64,000 nucleotides of DNA. Origin: Mycobacterium parmense. Lineage in GTDB: Bacteria; Actinomycetota; Actinomycetes; Mycobacteriales; Mycobacteriaceae. The stretch covers positions 4,774,001-4,838,000 of the forward strand of contig NZ_AP022614.1 of NCBI RefSeq assembly GCF_010730575.1, read 5' to 3'. Under the pieces are notes generated by a model that was given only the letters and a program-made list of their open reading frames with translations, ran no database searches and was not told the origin of the DNA. Position numbers and translations under genes: made by a program. Position 1 is the first letter of the stretch. Every line of letters starts with the position of its first letter. This document shows positions 33,073-41,408 of the stretch, one piece after another.

Positions 33073-34589
33073 GCCTGCTGCCGGTGGATCGGCCAGACGG
33101 CATCACCGCAATCGACGCCCTGGGCCGACAATTGTCGTTTGAGCACCTTGAAGGTCATCGTCCGCGGCAACTCGGCGCTCACCCGCACGTACGACGGCCA
33201 CTGCTTGGGACCCAGGTCAGGCTGCTCGGCCAGGAACGCGCTGAACTTCTCGGCGTCGAAGTCGACGCCCGGGGCCAGCACGACGGCCGCCATCACCTGA
33301 TCGCCCACGACGGGATCGGGCACCGCGTACACCGCCACCTCGGTCACGTCTGGATACCGTAGCAGCACCCGCTCGATCGGTGCGGTACCCAGGTTTTCGC
33401 CGTCGACCCGCATCCAGTCGCCGAGCCGCCCGGCGAAATAGGCGTAGCCGTCGGCGTCACGGTAGGCCAGGTCGCCGCTGTGGTAGACCCCGCCGGCCAT
33501 CCGCTCGGCCTCGGCGGCCTCGTCGTTGTAATAGCCCTCGAAACGGCCCGGGCCGCCGGCGTTCACCAGCTCGCCGACCACGCCCGGGGCGCAGGGCTTT
33601 CCGGTGTCCGGGTCGACGATCTCGATTCCCTCCGGCAGCGGACCCAGGGAGCCGGGGGGAGTGTCGGGGGTGCGCGCGATCGCCACCCCGCCCTCCGTCG
33701 AGCCGAACCCGTCTTGCACCACGCAGCCGAACCTGCGGCCAAAGCGATCGATGTCGGCCGGCACGCCCTCGTTGCCGTACACCGCCCGCAGCGGGTTATC
33801 CGCGTCATCGGGCTGCTCGGGCGTGGCGAGCACGTACGACAGCGGTTTGCCGACGTAGTTGGCGTAGGTGGCGCCGTAGCGGCGGACGTCCGGCAGGAAA
33901 CCCGACGCAGAGAACTTGCGGCGCAACGCCATCGAGCCCTGGCAGGCGGCCGCCACCGCCCAGCCGACCAACACGGCGTTGGAATGGAAGAGCGGCATCG
34001 ACACGTAGCAGACATCGTCGCGGCCCAGGCCGAAGCGCTGCGTCATGGTCGCGCCCGCGACCGCGACCTTGCCGTGGCTGCACTTGACCGCCTTGGGGTC
34101 GCCGCTGGTTCCCGAAGTGAAGATCAGCATGAACAGGTCAGCGGGCGACGCGGGCCGAAAGGACGGCTCGGCGCCCCGGAACGCCTCGACCTCGGCGGCC
34201 CACTGAGCGGAGTCGACGTTCACGTGGTCGATACCATCCAGTGTCGCCGTCGAATTCGAGTCGGCCAGCACCAACTGGCAGTCCGCCCGCTCGATGTCGC
34301 GCCGTAGCGCCTCGCCGCGGCGCACCGGGTTGAGCCCCACCGGCACGATCCCCGACATCCCGGCCGCCACCAGCGTCGCCGAGAAGAACGGGATGTTTTC
34401 CAGCAGCACCCCGACGTGCGGTGGCCGCGCCGGGTCCAGGCGGTCACGCAGCGCCGCCACGATCGCGGCGCCGTGCCGCAGGTGATCGCGCCAGCTGATG
34501 AACGAGTCCTCGAAGTAGACGCCCCGGTCGTCGATATCAGCCAGCGGCACAAGCAGTTTGGTGACGGTCAGGTCGGTCGGGTCGAGCAT
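33069..34589 (-). CDS. fadD17: Steroid acyl-CoA synthetase FadD17
   Basis: 506 residues, homologous to Rv3506 (502). ANL-superfamily ligase; M. tuberculosis FadD17 activates the cholesterol side-chain C5 or C8 carboxylate. P-loop FTSGTSGDPKAVKC near 152-165, QDGFGSTEGGVA in the core, and GRLGDWMRVDGENL at the hinge; the C-terminal Lys sits in TMTFKVLKRQL. Third gene of fadE26-fadE27-fadD17, but separated from fadE27 by a pair of family-A palindromes. Coupled by ATGA overlap to the downstream serine hydrolase. Confidence 0.9.
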   Translation of the reverse strand: MLDPTDLTVTKLLVPLADIDDRGVYFEDSFISWRDHLRHGAAIVAALRDRLDPARPPHVGVLLENIPFFSATLVAAGMSGIVPVGLNPVRRGEALRRDIERADCQLVLADSNSTATLDGIDHVNVDSAQWAAEVEAFRGAEPSFRPASPADLFMLIFTSGTSGDPKAVKCSHGKVAVAGATMTQRFGLGRDDVCYVSMPLFHSNAVLVGWAVAAACQGSMALRRKFSASGFLPDVRRYGATYANYVGKPLSYVLATPEQPDDADNPLRAVYGNEGVPADIDRFGRRFGCVVQDGFGSTEGGVAIARTPDTPPGSLGPLPEGIEIVDPDTGKPCAPGVVGELVNAGGPGRFEGYYNDEAAEAERMAGGVYHSGDLAYRDADGYAYFAGRLGDWMRVDGENLGTAPIERVLLRYPDVTEVAVYAVPDPVVGDQVMAAVVLAPGVDFDAEKFSAFLAEQPDLGPKQWPSYVRVSAELPRTMTFKVLKRQLSAQGVDCGDAVWPIHRQQA

Positions 34590-34608
34590 TCACGCCCCCG
34601 TCGTGGCG

Positions 34609-34660
34609 AATGTGCGGCTGGCTTCACATTGGAGCTCGAATGTGCGGCTGGCTTCACGCT
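34609..34660. repeat. Diverged family-A palindrome pair between fadE27 and fadD17
   Basis: Units at 34609-34630 and 34639-34660, again 22 bp each and 30 bp apart with an 8-bp spacer. Both read AATGTGCGGCTGGC at the left and TTCACATT or TTCACGCT at the right, so the palindrome is imperfect. The pair matches the units at 3511-3562 and 4444-4495 in length, spacing and the TGTGCGGC core, but no DUF559 gene is attached here. The first unit starts 19 bp upstream of the fadD17 start. Confidence 0.8.
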
Positions 34661-34667
34661 CGAGCGA

Positions 34668-35765
34668 TCAGGCGGGCGTCTCGGCGAGTTCGCGGCCGAT
34701 CCGGCGCAGCTGCCCCGTCGCGCCGCCCAGCGCGAACTCGATATCCTTGGCGGCCAGGAAGTACCGGTGCACGGGGTGATCGGTGTCGACGCCCACGCCG
34801 CCGTGCACGTGCACGATCGTGTGCGCCACCCGGTGGCCGGCGTCGGCGGCCCAGAAGGCCGCGCTGGCCACGTCGATGTCGGCGGGAAGGTCCTCCGACA
34901 CCCGCCAGGCCGCCTGGGTGAGCGTCAGCCGCAGGCCCTTCACATCGATATAGCCGTCGGCAAGTCGCTGCGCGACGGCCTGGAAGCTGCCGATCGGGCG
35001 GTCGAATTGCTCGCGGGTGCGGGCATATTCGGCGGTGAGCTGCAACCCGCGCTCGAGCACCCCGAGTTGGAAGGCGCTGCGGCCCAGGCTGGTGAGCGTG
35101 TCGAGCCACACCACCGCTTCGGCGCCACCGACCATCCGGGTGCCGTCGATCTGGGTGCCGTCCAGGGTCAGGTGCCCGACGCTGCCCTTGCCGGTGGTCT
35201 GCATCGTGGTCACCGCGACGCCGGGGTCGTCGGCGGCGACCAGGAAAACCGCGGTGCCGGAATCGGTTTGCGCCGGAACGAGAAACGCGTCGGCGACGGG
35301 GCCGTAACCCACCTGGGTGCGGGTGCCGGTGAGCCGGTAGCCCTCACCGGAGCGGGCGGCCTCGACCGGGCCCTCACCCATCTCGCCGAGAAGGGCCGCG
35401 GTGAGGATTTTCTCGCCGCCTACCGCCGCGGCGCCCCAGTTCTCCTGCAGGTCGGCGGCGCCGAACCGGGACAGGGCGCCGGCCCCCAGAACCACCGACT
35501 CCAGGTACGGCACGGCGGCCAGCTGGTGGCCGAGGGCGACCAGAATGGCCACCTGCTCGAGCGCCCCGAATCCGTCGCCGCCCACCGAGGTGGCCGAGGC
35601 GCTCGCCAGGATGCCGGCGTCGATCAGCTTGCGCCACAACTCGCGGTCGAACCGTTGGTCGAGGCCGTCGAGCTCGCGCTGGCGCTCGGGCGTGCACACC
35701 GCGTCGACGATGCTGTCCACCAGGCCGCCGAGGTCGGTTGCCGCTTCGGTCGTCGTGAAATCCAT
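34668..35765 (-). CDS. fadE27: Acyl-CoA dehydrogenase subunit FadE27 (ChsE5)
   Basis: 365 residues, homologous to Rv3505 (373). Acyl-CoA dehydrogenase partner that pairs with FadE26 (ChsE4-ChsE5) in an alpha2-beta2 enzyme for the C5 and C8 steroid CoA esters. It has the short N-terminal domain and TMQTTGKGSVGHLTL, EYARTREQFDRPIGSFQAV and VHVHGGVGVDTDHPVHRYF, typical of the subunit contributing FAD contacts rather than the catalytic Glu. Start ATG 35765 gives MDFTTTEAATDLGG. It lies 23 bp after the fadE26 stop on the same strand. Confidence 0.9.
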   Translation of the reverse strand: MDFTTTEAATDLGGLVDSIVDAVCTPERQRELDGLDQRFDRELWRKLIDAGILASASATSVGGDGFGALEQVAILVALGHQLAAVPYLESVVLGAGALSRFGAADLQENWGAAAVGGEKILTAALLGEMGEGPVEAARSGEGYRLTGTRTQVGYGPVADAFLVPAQTDSGTAVFLVAADDPGVAVTTMQTTGKGSVGHLTLDGTQIDGTRMVGGAEAVVWLDTLTSLGRSAFQLGVLERGLQLTAEYARTREQFDRPIGSFQAVAQRLADGYIDVKGLRLTLTQAAWRVSEDLPADIDVASAAFWAADAGHRVAHTIVHVHGGVGVDTDHPVHRYFLAAKDIEFALGGATGQLRRIGRELAETPA

Positions 35766-35788
35766 GAATCCAGTCCTTAGGAAGAGGC

Positions 35789-36970
35789 TCAGCGGTTGGC
35801 CCGGGGCAGACCCAGCGCGACCATCCCGATGATGTCGCGCTGCACTTCGTTGGTGCCGCCGCCGAAGGTCAGGATCAGACACGCCCGGTGCATCCGCTCG
35901 ACGCGGCCGCGCAACAGGGCGCCCGGTGAGTCCTGGCGCACCGTCCCCGCGGTGCCCAGCACCTCCATCAGCAGCCGGTAGGCCTCGGTGGCCAGCTCGG
36001 TGCCGTACACCTTGGCCGCCGACGCGTCCGCCGGCCCCAGGGCTTCGGTTTCCGCCGACGCCAGTTCCCAGTTGATCAGCTTGAGGACCTCCGCCTTGGC
36101 GTGCACGCGGGCCAGGTTGAGCTGCACCCACTCCGAGTCGATCAGCCGCGCCCCACCATGGTCTTTGGTGTTTTGTGCCCACTCGCGAACCTCGCGCAGC
36201 GCCAGGAAGATCGGCTGCGGGGAAACCAGGGCGACGCGCTCGTGGTTGAGCTGGTTGGTCACCAGCTTCCAGCCGCCGTTCTCCTCACCGACCAGGTTGG
36301 TCACCGGCACCCGCACGTCGGAGTAGTAGGTGGCGCTGGTGTCCACGCCGGCCATGGTGTGCACCGGCGTCCAGGAAAAGCCCTCCGCCGTCGTCGGCAC
36401 CACCAGCATCGAGATGCCCCGGTGTTTCTTGGCCTCGGGGTTGGTGCGCACGGCCAGCCACACCCAGTCGGCGTAGGCGATCAGGCTGGTCCACATCTTC
36501 TGGCCGTTGACCACGTAGTCGTCGCCGTCGCGCACCGCGCTGGTGCGCAGGTTCGCCAGGTCGGTGCCGGCGCCGGGCTCGGAGTAGCCGATGGAGAAGT
36601 GCAGTTCGCCGGCCGCGATCTTGGGCAGGAAGAACTTCTTCTGCTCCTCGGTGCCGAAGGCCATGATGGTCGGCGCCACGCTGTTGATGGTCAGGAACGG
36701 CACCGGCACGCCGGCGATGGCCGCCTCGTCGGTGAAGATCAGCGAGTCCATCGGGGAGCGGTCCTGGCCGCCGTACTCTTTCGGCCAGTTCAGGGTGAGC
36801 CAACCGTCTTTGCCCATCTGTGCGACGGTGTCGCGGTAGGCGTTGCCGGTGCCGACCTCGCCCTGGGTGGAGCTCAGCGCCTCGCGGCGCTCCGGCGTCA
36901 TGAGTGCGGTGAAGTACGACCGCAGCTCGCGACGCAGCTCCTCCTGTTCGGGGGTGTAACTGATGCGCAT
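35789..36970 (-). CDS. fadE26: Acyl-CoA dehydrogenase subunit FadE26 (ChsE4)
   Basis: 393 residues, homologous to Rv3504 (400). Catalytic partner of FadE27. GYSEPGAGTDLANLR (129-142) and NGQKMWTS are the FAD/substrate motifs, and the catalytic Glu is E244 in QLNHERV, matching the LNNERV of FadE29. The C-terminal LTFGGGTNEVQRDII is standard. Divergent from fdxD across 216 bp that contain a KstR operator at 37065, so fadE26-fadE27-fadD17 and fdxD-hsd4A probably share one control point. Start ATG 36970 has the GGA-rich sequence GGACGGCTCGG nearby on the coding strand. Confidence 0.91.
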   Translation of the reverse strand: MRISYTPEQEELRRELRSYFTALMTPERREALSSTQGEVGTGNAYRDTVAQMGKDGWLTLNWPKEYGGQDRSPMDSLIFTDEAAIAGVPVPFLTINSVAPTIMAFGTEEQKKFFLPKIAAGELHFSIGYSEPGAGTDLANLRTSAVRDGDDYVVNGQKMWTSLIAYADWVWLAVRTNPEAKKHRGISMLVVPTTAEGFSWTPVHTMAGVDTSATYYSDVRVPVTNLVGEENGGWKLVTNQLNHERVALVSPQPIFLALREVREWAQNTKDHGGARLIDSEWVQLNLARVHAKAEVLKLINWELASAETEALGPADASAAKVYGTELATEAYRLLMEVLGTAGTVRQDSPGALLRGRVERMHRACLILTFGGGTNEVQRDIIGMVALGLPRANR

Positions 36971-37064
36971 CCGAGCCGTCCTCGAGGGTCTTGAGAGTCC
37001 TATTCACCAGGCGCCACATCACCGGCCGCGGCGCGACCAACGGCTACCCGTTCGCCTCCCCGGT

Positions 37065-37078
37065 TGTAACACGTTCTA
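37065..37078. promoter_or_regulatory. KstR operator, fadE26 / fdxD intergenic
   Basis: TGTAACACGTTCTA matches TnnAACnnGTTnnA fully, identical to the fadD19 site. It lies 94 bp upstream of fadE26 and 108 bp upstream of fdxD. The rest of the 216-bp gap (36971-37186) shows no other clear element. Confidence 0.91.
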
Positions 37079-37186
37079 GTCTCTGAATCCAGCGACCGTT
37101 TCCCCGGACGTATCGGGGCCCTATGGTGGAGCTATCCCGTCATAGGGCGTGTGCTCGGAACGACGACCAGGTGCAAGGAGGGTGCT

Positions 37187-37387
37187 GTGCGGGTGATCGT
37201 GGACCGTGACCGGTGTGAAGGTAACGCCGTGTGCTTGGGAATCGCGCCGGATATCTTCGACCTCGACGACGAGGACTACGCGGTCGTGAAGCTCGACCCG
37301 ATCCCGCCGGACCAGGAGCAATTGGCCGAACAGGCGATCGCCGAATGCCCGCGCGCGGCACTGCTGCGCGAAGATCAGAGCGCGTGA
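37187..37387 (+). CDS. fdxD: Ferredoxin FdxD ([3Fe-4S] type)
   Basis: 66 residues, homologous to Rv3503c (63). Small ferredoxin with cysteines C10, C16 and C54 (RCEGNAVCLG and AECPRAAL). The position of a fourth cluster Cys is taken by Asn13, as expected for a [3Fe-4S] centre. Likely electron donor to a cytochrome P450 or oxygenase of the cholesterol pathway; the operon context suggests CYP125 or CYP142, which is inference. The GTG start at 37187 has AAGGAGGG nine bases upstream. Followed after 24 bases by hsd4A. Confidence 0.9.
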   Translation: MRVIVDRDRCEGNAVCLGIAPDIFDLDDEDYAVVKLDPIPPDQEQLAEQAIAECPRAALLREDQSA

Positions 37388-37411
37388 ACCGAAACTAGAG
37401 GTATTCATAAA

Positions 37412-38326
37412 TTGACTAGCAGCACGAACGCGACCGATCTGTCCGGCAAGGTTGCGGTGGTGACCGGTGCGGCAGCGGGCCTGGGGCGGGCCGAGGCGCT
37501 CGGCTTGGCCCGGGCCGGCGCCACCGTGGTCGTCAACGACATCGCCGCCGCCCTGGACGCCTCCGATGTCATCGACGAGATCAGCGCGGCCGGCGCCAAA
37601 GCCGTCGCGGTGGCCGGCGACATCAGCGAGCGGGCCACCGCCGACGAGCTGGTGGCCACCGCCGACGGGCTGGGCAGCCTGGACATCGTCGTGAACAACG
37701 CCGGGATCACCCGCGACCGGATGCTGTTCAACATGTCCGACGAGGAGTGGGACCTGGTGATCGCCGTGCACCTGCGCGGCCATTTCCTGCTCACCCGCAA
37801 CGCGGCCACCTACTGGCGCTCCAAGGCCAAGGACGCAGGGGGGAAGGTCTTCGGCCGCCTCGTCAACACCGCGTCGGAGGCGGGCCTGGTGGGCCCGGTG
37901 GGCCAGGCAAACTACGGCGCCGCCAAGGCGGGCATCATTTCGCTGACACTGACGGCTGCGCGGGCGCTCGGCCGCTACGGGGTGTGCGCCAACGCGATCT
38001 GCCCGCGCGCCCGCACGGCGATGACGGCCGACGTCTTCGGCGCGGCGCCCGAGGTCGAAGCGGGGCAGATCGACCCGCTGTCGCCGGAGCACGTCGTCAG
38101 CCTGGTGAAGTTCCTGGCTTCGCCGGCGGCCGCGGAAGTCAACGGGCAGGTCTTCATCGTGTACGGCCCGCAGGTGACGCTCGTGTCGGCGCCGACCGCC
38201 GAGCACCGGTTCAGCGCCGACGGGGCGGCGTGGGACTTCGCCGAATTGAGCGCGTCATTGCAGGAATACTTTGCTGGCCGCGATCCTGAGCGGAATTTTT
38301 CCGCGGTCGCACTGATGGAGCAATAA
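37412..38326 (+). CDS. hsd4A: Steroid side-chain SDR dehydrogenase Hsd4A (ChsB1)
   Basis: 304 residues from a TTG start, homologous to Rv3502c (317). SDR that oxidises the hydroxyacyl-CoA intermediate of the steroid side chain and also shows 17-beta-hydroxysteroid dehydrogenase activity. TGAAAGLGRAEA near 18-29, NNAGITRDRM with the Asn-Asn-Ala-Gly motif near 95, and the catalytic NYGAAKAGI. The C-terminal extension ends FSAVALMEQ. TTG is chosen because MTSSTNATDLSGKVAVV matches the homologue N-terminus and no ATG or GTG fits. Follows fdxD by 24 bases, and is followed by the mce4 promoter region. Confidence 0.9.
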   Translation: MTSSTNATDLSGKVAVVTGAAAGLGRAEALGLARAGATVVVNDIAAALDASDVIDEISAAGAKAVAVAGDISERATADELVATADGLGSLDIVVNNAGITRDRMLFNMSDEEWDLVIAVHLRGHFLLTRNAATYWRSKAKDAGGKVFGRLVNTASEAGLVGPVGQANYGAAKAGIISLTLTAARALGRYGVCANAICPRARTAMTADVFGAAPEVEAGQIDPLSPEHVVSLVKFLASPAAAEVNGQVFIVYGPQVTLVSAPTAEHRFSADGAAWDFAELSASLQEYFAGRDPERNFSAVALMEQ

Positions 38327-38362
38327 GGGCGTATCGTGGCCACGCGGGGGAAAAACACCGAC

Positions 38363-38376
38363 TAGAACGTGTATCA
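38363..38376. promoter_or_regulatory. KstR-like operator (one mismatch) upstream of mce4
   Basis: TAGAACGTGTATCA matches TnnAACnnGTTnnA except for A in place of the final T of GTT. It lies 186 bp upstream of the yrbE4A start, in the 236-bp gap after hsd4A, consistent with KstR control of mce4 in M. tuberculosis. Confidence 0.7.
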
Positions 38377-38441
38377 GTTTGCACCAGCTGTAACGGCTTT
38401 GACCTGGTAAATTAACGGTTCGGGCAGAGTAATCCTGTTCA

Positions 38442-38472
38442 TTGACAGGGTGAACCGCATCTGAGTTAATAT
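38442..38472 (+). promoter_or_regulatory. Candidate mce4 promoter
   Basis: TTGACA at 38442 and TAATAT at 38467 are separated by 19 bp, the upper limit for a SigA-type promoter. A perfect 6-bp stem hairpin CGGCTC/GAGCCG follows at 38477-38493. The gap holds no ORF of merit. Confidence 0.4.
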
Positions 38473-38562
38473 GATCCGGCTCACGCCGAGCCGCGTGCGA
38501 TCGAAGACGGCGCCAATGCTTTGCATAAACTTCGCCGCGAGCAGCCCGAGGGGGGTACTGAG

Positions 38563-39327
38563 TTGATTCAGCAACTTGCAGTACCCGCACGCGCTGTCGG
38601 TGGGTTCTTCGAGATGATGATCGACACGGGCCGCGCGGCTTTCAGACGACCGTTCCAATTCGGCGAGTTTCTGGACCAGACGTGGATGATCGCGCGGGTG
38701 TCGCTGGTGCCCACGCTGCTCGTGTCCATCCCCTTCACGGTCCTGGTGGCGTTCACCCTCAACATCCTGCTGCGTGAGATCGGGGCCGCCGACTTGTCCG
38801 GCGCCGGAACGGCGTTCGGCACCATCACGCAGCTGGGGCCGGTGGTCACCGTGCTGGTCGTGGCCGGCGCCGGCGCCACCGCGATCTGCGCCGACCTGGG
38901 CGCGCGCACCATCCGCGAGGAGATCGACGCGATGCGCGTGCTCGGCATCGACCCGATCCAGCGGCTGGTGGTGCCCCGCGTGCTGGCGTCCACGGTGGTC
39001 GCGATGCTGCTCAACGGCCTGGTCTGCGCGATCGGCCTGTCCGGCGGCTACGTTTTCTCCGTGTTTCTGCAGGGCGTCAACCCGGGCGCTTTCATCAACG
39101 GCCTGACCGTGCTCACCGGCCTGCGCGAGCTGGTCCTCGCCGAGGTCAAGGCGTTGCTGTTCGGGATCATGGCCGGGCTCGTCGGCTGCTACCGCGGCCT
39201 GACCGTCAAGGGTGGCCCCAAGGGCGTGGGCAACGCGGTCAACGAAACCGTCGTCTACGCCTTCATCTGTCTGTTCGTCATCAACGTGGTGATGACCGCC
39301 ATCGGCGTTCGGCTGTCTGCCAAATGA
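38563..39327 (+). CDS. yrbE4A: Mce4 permease-like membrane protein YrbE4A
   Basis: 254 residues, same length as Rv3501c. MlaE-type integral membrane protein; two such proteins form the ABC-like permease of the Mce4 cholesterol importer, energised by MceG (not in this window). Hydrophobic segments are VSLVPTLLVSIPFTVLVAF, GPVVTVLVVAGAGATAIC, VLASTVVAMLLNGLVCAIG, and the C-terminal AFICLFVINVVMTAIG. EEIDAMRVLGIDPI is the conserved cytosolic coupling segment. TTG start chosen because MIQQLAVPARAVGGFFEM matches the homologue and GAGGGGGG lies just upstream. Confidence 0.92.
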   Translation: MIQQLAVPARAVGGFFEMMIDTGRAAFRRPFQFGEFLDQTWMIARVSLVPTLLVSIPFTVLVAFTLNILLREIGAADLSGAGTAFGTITQLGPVVTVLVVAGAGATAICADLGARTIREEIDAMRVLGIDPIQRLVVPRVLASTVVAMLLNGLVCAIGLSGGYVFSVFLQGVNPGAFINGLTVLTGLRELVLAEVKALLFGIMAGLVGCYRGLTVKGGPKGVGNAVNETVVYAFICLFVINVVMTAIGVRLSAK

Positions 39328-39346
39328 CGGGGCGGGTGGGTAGGCG

Positions 39347-40189
39347 ATGAGTTACGACGCCACGCTGCGAGTCCGCCGCCTGTTCTCCCGGTTCCAGGAG
39401 CCGGTCGACGACTTCGGCGAGCAGGCGTTGTTCTACGGGCGGACCGTACGTTATATCCCCAACGCCCTCACCCGCTATCGCAAGGAGACCATTCGGCTGA
39501 TCGCCGAGATGACGCTGGGCGCCGGAGCGCTCGTCATGATCGGCGGCACCGTCGGCGTCGCCGCCTTCCTGACGCTGGCCTCCGGCGGCGTCATCGCGGT
39601 GCAGGGCTATTCGTCGCTGGGCAACATCGGCATCGAGGCCCTCACCGGGTTCCTCTCGGCGTTCCTCAACGTGCGCGTGGTCGCCCCGGTGATCGCGGGT
39701 ATCGCGCTGGCGGCCACCATCGGGGCCGGCGCCACCGCCCAGCTGGGCGCAATGCGGGTCTCCGAGGAGATCGACGCCGTCGAATGCATGGCGGTGCATT
39801 CGGTTTCCTATCTGGTGTCGACGCGGCTGATCGCCGGTCTCATCGCGATCGTCCCGCTGTACTCGCTGTCGGTGCTGGCGGCGTTCTTCGCCGCCCGCTT
39901 CACCACCGTGTACATCAACGGGCAGTCGAAGGGCCTTTACGACCACTACTTCAATACGTTCCTCATCCCGTCGGACCTGCTGTGGTCCTTTCTGCAGGCC
40001 ATCGTGATGTCCATCGCGGTGATGCTCATCCACACCTATTACGGCTACAACGCCAACGGCGGCCCGGTGGGTGTGGGCATCGCGGTGGGCCAGGCCGTGC
40101 GGACCTCGCTGATAGTGGTCGTGGTCATTACTTTGTTCATCTCGCTCGCGGTGTACGGCTCGTCCGGTAACTTCAACCTCTCCGGGTAA
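39347..40189 (+). CDS. yrbE4B: Mce4 permease-like membrane protein YrbE4B
   Basis: 280 residues, homologous to Rv3500c. Second MlaE-type permease subunit of the Mce4 transporter. Conserved coupling motif EEIDAVECMAVHSVSYLV, hydrophobic stretches GALVMIGGTVGVAAFL and LIAIVPLYSLSVLAAFFAARF, and a C-terminal hydrophobic run SLIVVVVITLFISLAVYG. The start ATG 39347 follows yrbE4A by 19 bases with GGGTGGGTAGG as ribosome binding site. Ends 16 bp before mce4A. Confidence 0.92.
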   Translation: MSYDATLRVRRLFSRFQEPVDDFGEQALFYGRTVRYIPNALTRYRKETIRLIAEMTLGAGALVMIGGTVGVAAFLTLASGGVIAVQGYSSLGNIGIEALTGFLSAFLNVRVVAPVIAGIALAATIGAGATAQLGAMRVSEEIDAVECMAVHSVSYLVSTRLIAGLIAIVPLYSLSVLAAFFAARFTTVYINGQSKGLYDHYFNTFLIPSDLLWSFLQAIVMSIAVMLIHTYYGYNANGGPVGVGIAVGQAVRTSLIVVVVITLFISLAVYGSSGNFNLSG

Positions 40190-40205
40190 GGGGACCGCTT
40201 AGAAC

Positions 40206-41408
40206 ATGGCAGAAGGCGAATCTCGGCGATCGACCGTGCGGCTGGCAGCAGCGCTGCTGGCCGGTCTGATCGTCGCGTTCGCCGCGCTGACCTACCTTTC
40301 CTACACGGCGGCCTTCGCGTCGGTGGACACCGTCACCGTCTCGGCGCCCCGGGCCGGGCTGGTGATGGACAAGGGCGCCAAGGTCAAGTACCGCGGCATC
40401 CAGGTCGGCAAGGTCGAGAGCATCGACTACGCCACGGATCAGGCGCGCCTGACGCTGGCGATCAACAGCGACGACATGCATTTCATCCCGTCCAACGCCA
40501 CGGTCCACATCGCCGGGAACACGATCTTCGGTGCCAAGTCGGTGGAATTCATTCCCCCCAGGCAACCGTCGCCGTCGCCGCTGCGCCCGGACGCGCACGT
40601 GGCGGCCTCGGCGGTGCAACTCGAGGTCAACACCCTGTTCCAGTCCCTGATCGACCTGCTGCACAAGATCGACCCCGTCGAGCTGAACGGGACGCTGAGC
40701 GCGCTGTCCGAGGGCCTGCGTGGCCACGGCGACGACCTGGGCGACCTGCTTGGTGGACTCAACACGCTGTCGCGCCAGGCGAACCCGAAGTTGCCCGCGC
40801 TGCAGGAGGATTTCCGCAAGGCCGGTGTCGTCACCAACATCTACGCCGACGCCGCGCCCGACCTGAACACCGTGATCGACAATCTGCCGACGATCAGCAA
40901 GACCGTCGTGGACCAGCAGGGCAACCTCAACGACACATTGCTGGCCGCGATCGGCCTGGCCAACAACGCCTACGACACGCTGGCCCCGGCCGAGCAGGAT
41001 TTCATCGACGCGATCAACCGGCTGCGCGCCCCGCTCAAGGTGGCCTCGGACTACTCTCCGGAATTCGGCTGCCTGTTCGCCGGGATCGGGCGCGGCATCA
41101 AGGAATTCGCCCCGCTGATCGGTGTCCGCAAGGCCGGCCTGTTCACGTCGTCGAGCTTCGTGCTGGGCGCGCCGGCCTACACCTACCCGGAGTCGCTGCC
41201 GATCGTCAACGGCTCCGGTGGCCCGAATTGCCGTGGGCTGCCTGACCTTCCGACCAAGCAGACCGGCGGGTCGTTCTACCGCGCGCCGTTCCTGGTCACC
41301 GACAACGCCAACATCCCGTACGAGCCGTTCACCGAACTGCAGTTCGACGCGCCCTCGACCCTGCAGTTCTTGTTCCACGGCGCCTTCGCGGAACGGGACG
41401 ACTTCTGA
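40206..41408 (+). CDS. mce4A: Mce4A substrate-binding / entry protein
   Basis: 400 residues, homologous to Rv3499c. One N-terminal transmembrane helix (LAAALLAGLIVAFAALTYLSY, about 14-34), then the MCE domain (about 38-120, with VSAPRAGLVMDKGAKVKYRGIQVGKVESI) and an alpha-helical region with repeated LNTLS/LLGGL heptads that builds the periplasmic barrel or needle. C-terminal GRGIKEFAPLIG and a Pro/Thr segment follow. Six Mce4 proteins form a hetero-hexamer that carries cholesterol across the envelope. The ATG overlaps nothing, but mce4B starts on its stop (TGATG). Confidence 0.93.
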   Translation: MAEGESRRSTVRLAAALLAGLIVAFAALTYLSYTAAFASVDTVTVSAPRAGLVMDKGAKVKYRGIQVGKVESIDYATDQARLTLAINSDDMHFIPSNATVHIAGNTIFGAKSVEFIPPRQPSPSPLRPDAHVAASAVQLEVNTLFQSLIDLLHKIDPVELNGTLSALSEGLRGHGDDLGDLLGGLNTLSRQANPKLPALQEDFRKAGVVTNIYADAAPDLNTVIDNLPTISKTVVDQQGNLNDTLLAAIGLANNAYDTLAPAEQDFIDAINRLRAPLKVASDYSPEFGCLFAGIGRGIKEFAPLIGVRKAGLFTSSSFVLGAPAYTYPESLPIVNGSGGPNCRGLPDLPTKQTGGSFYRAPFLVTDNANIPYEPFTELQFDAPSTLQFLFHGAFAERDDF

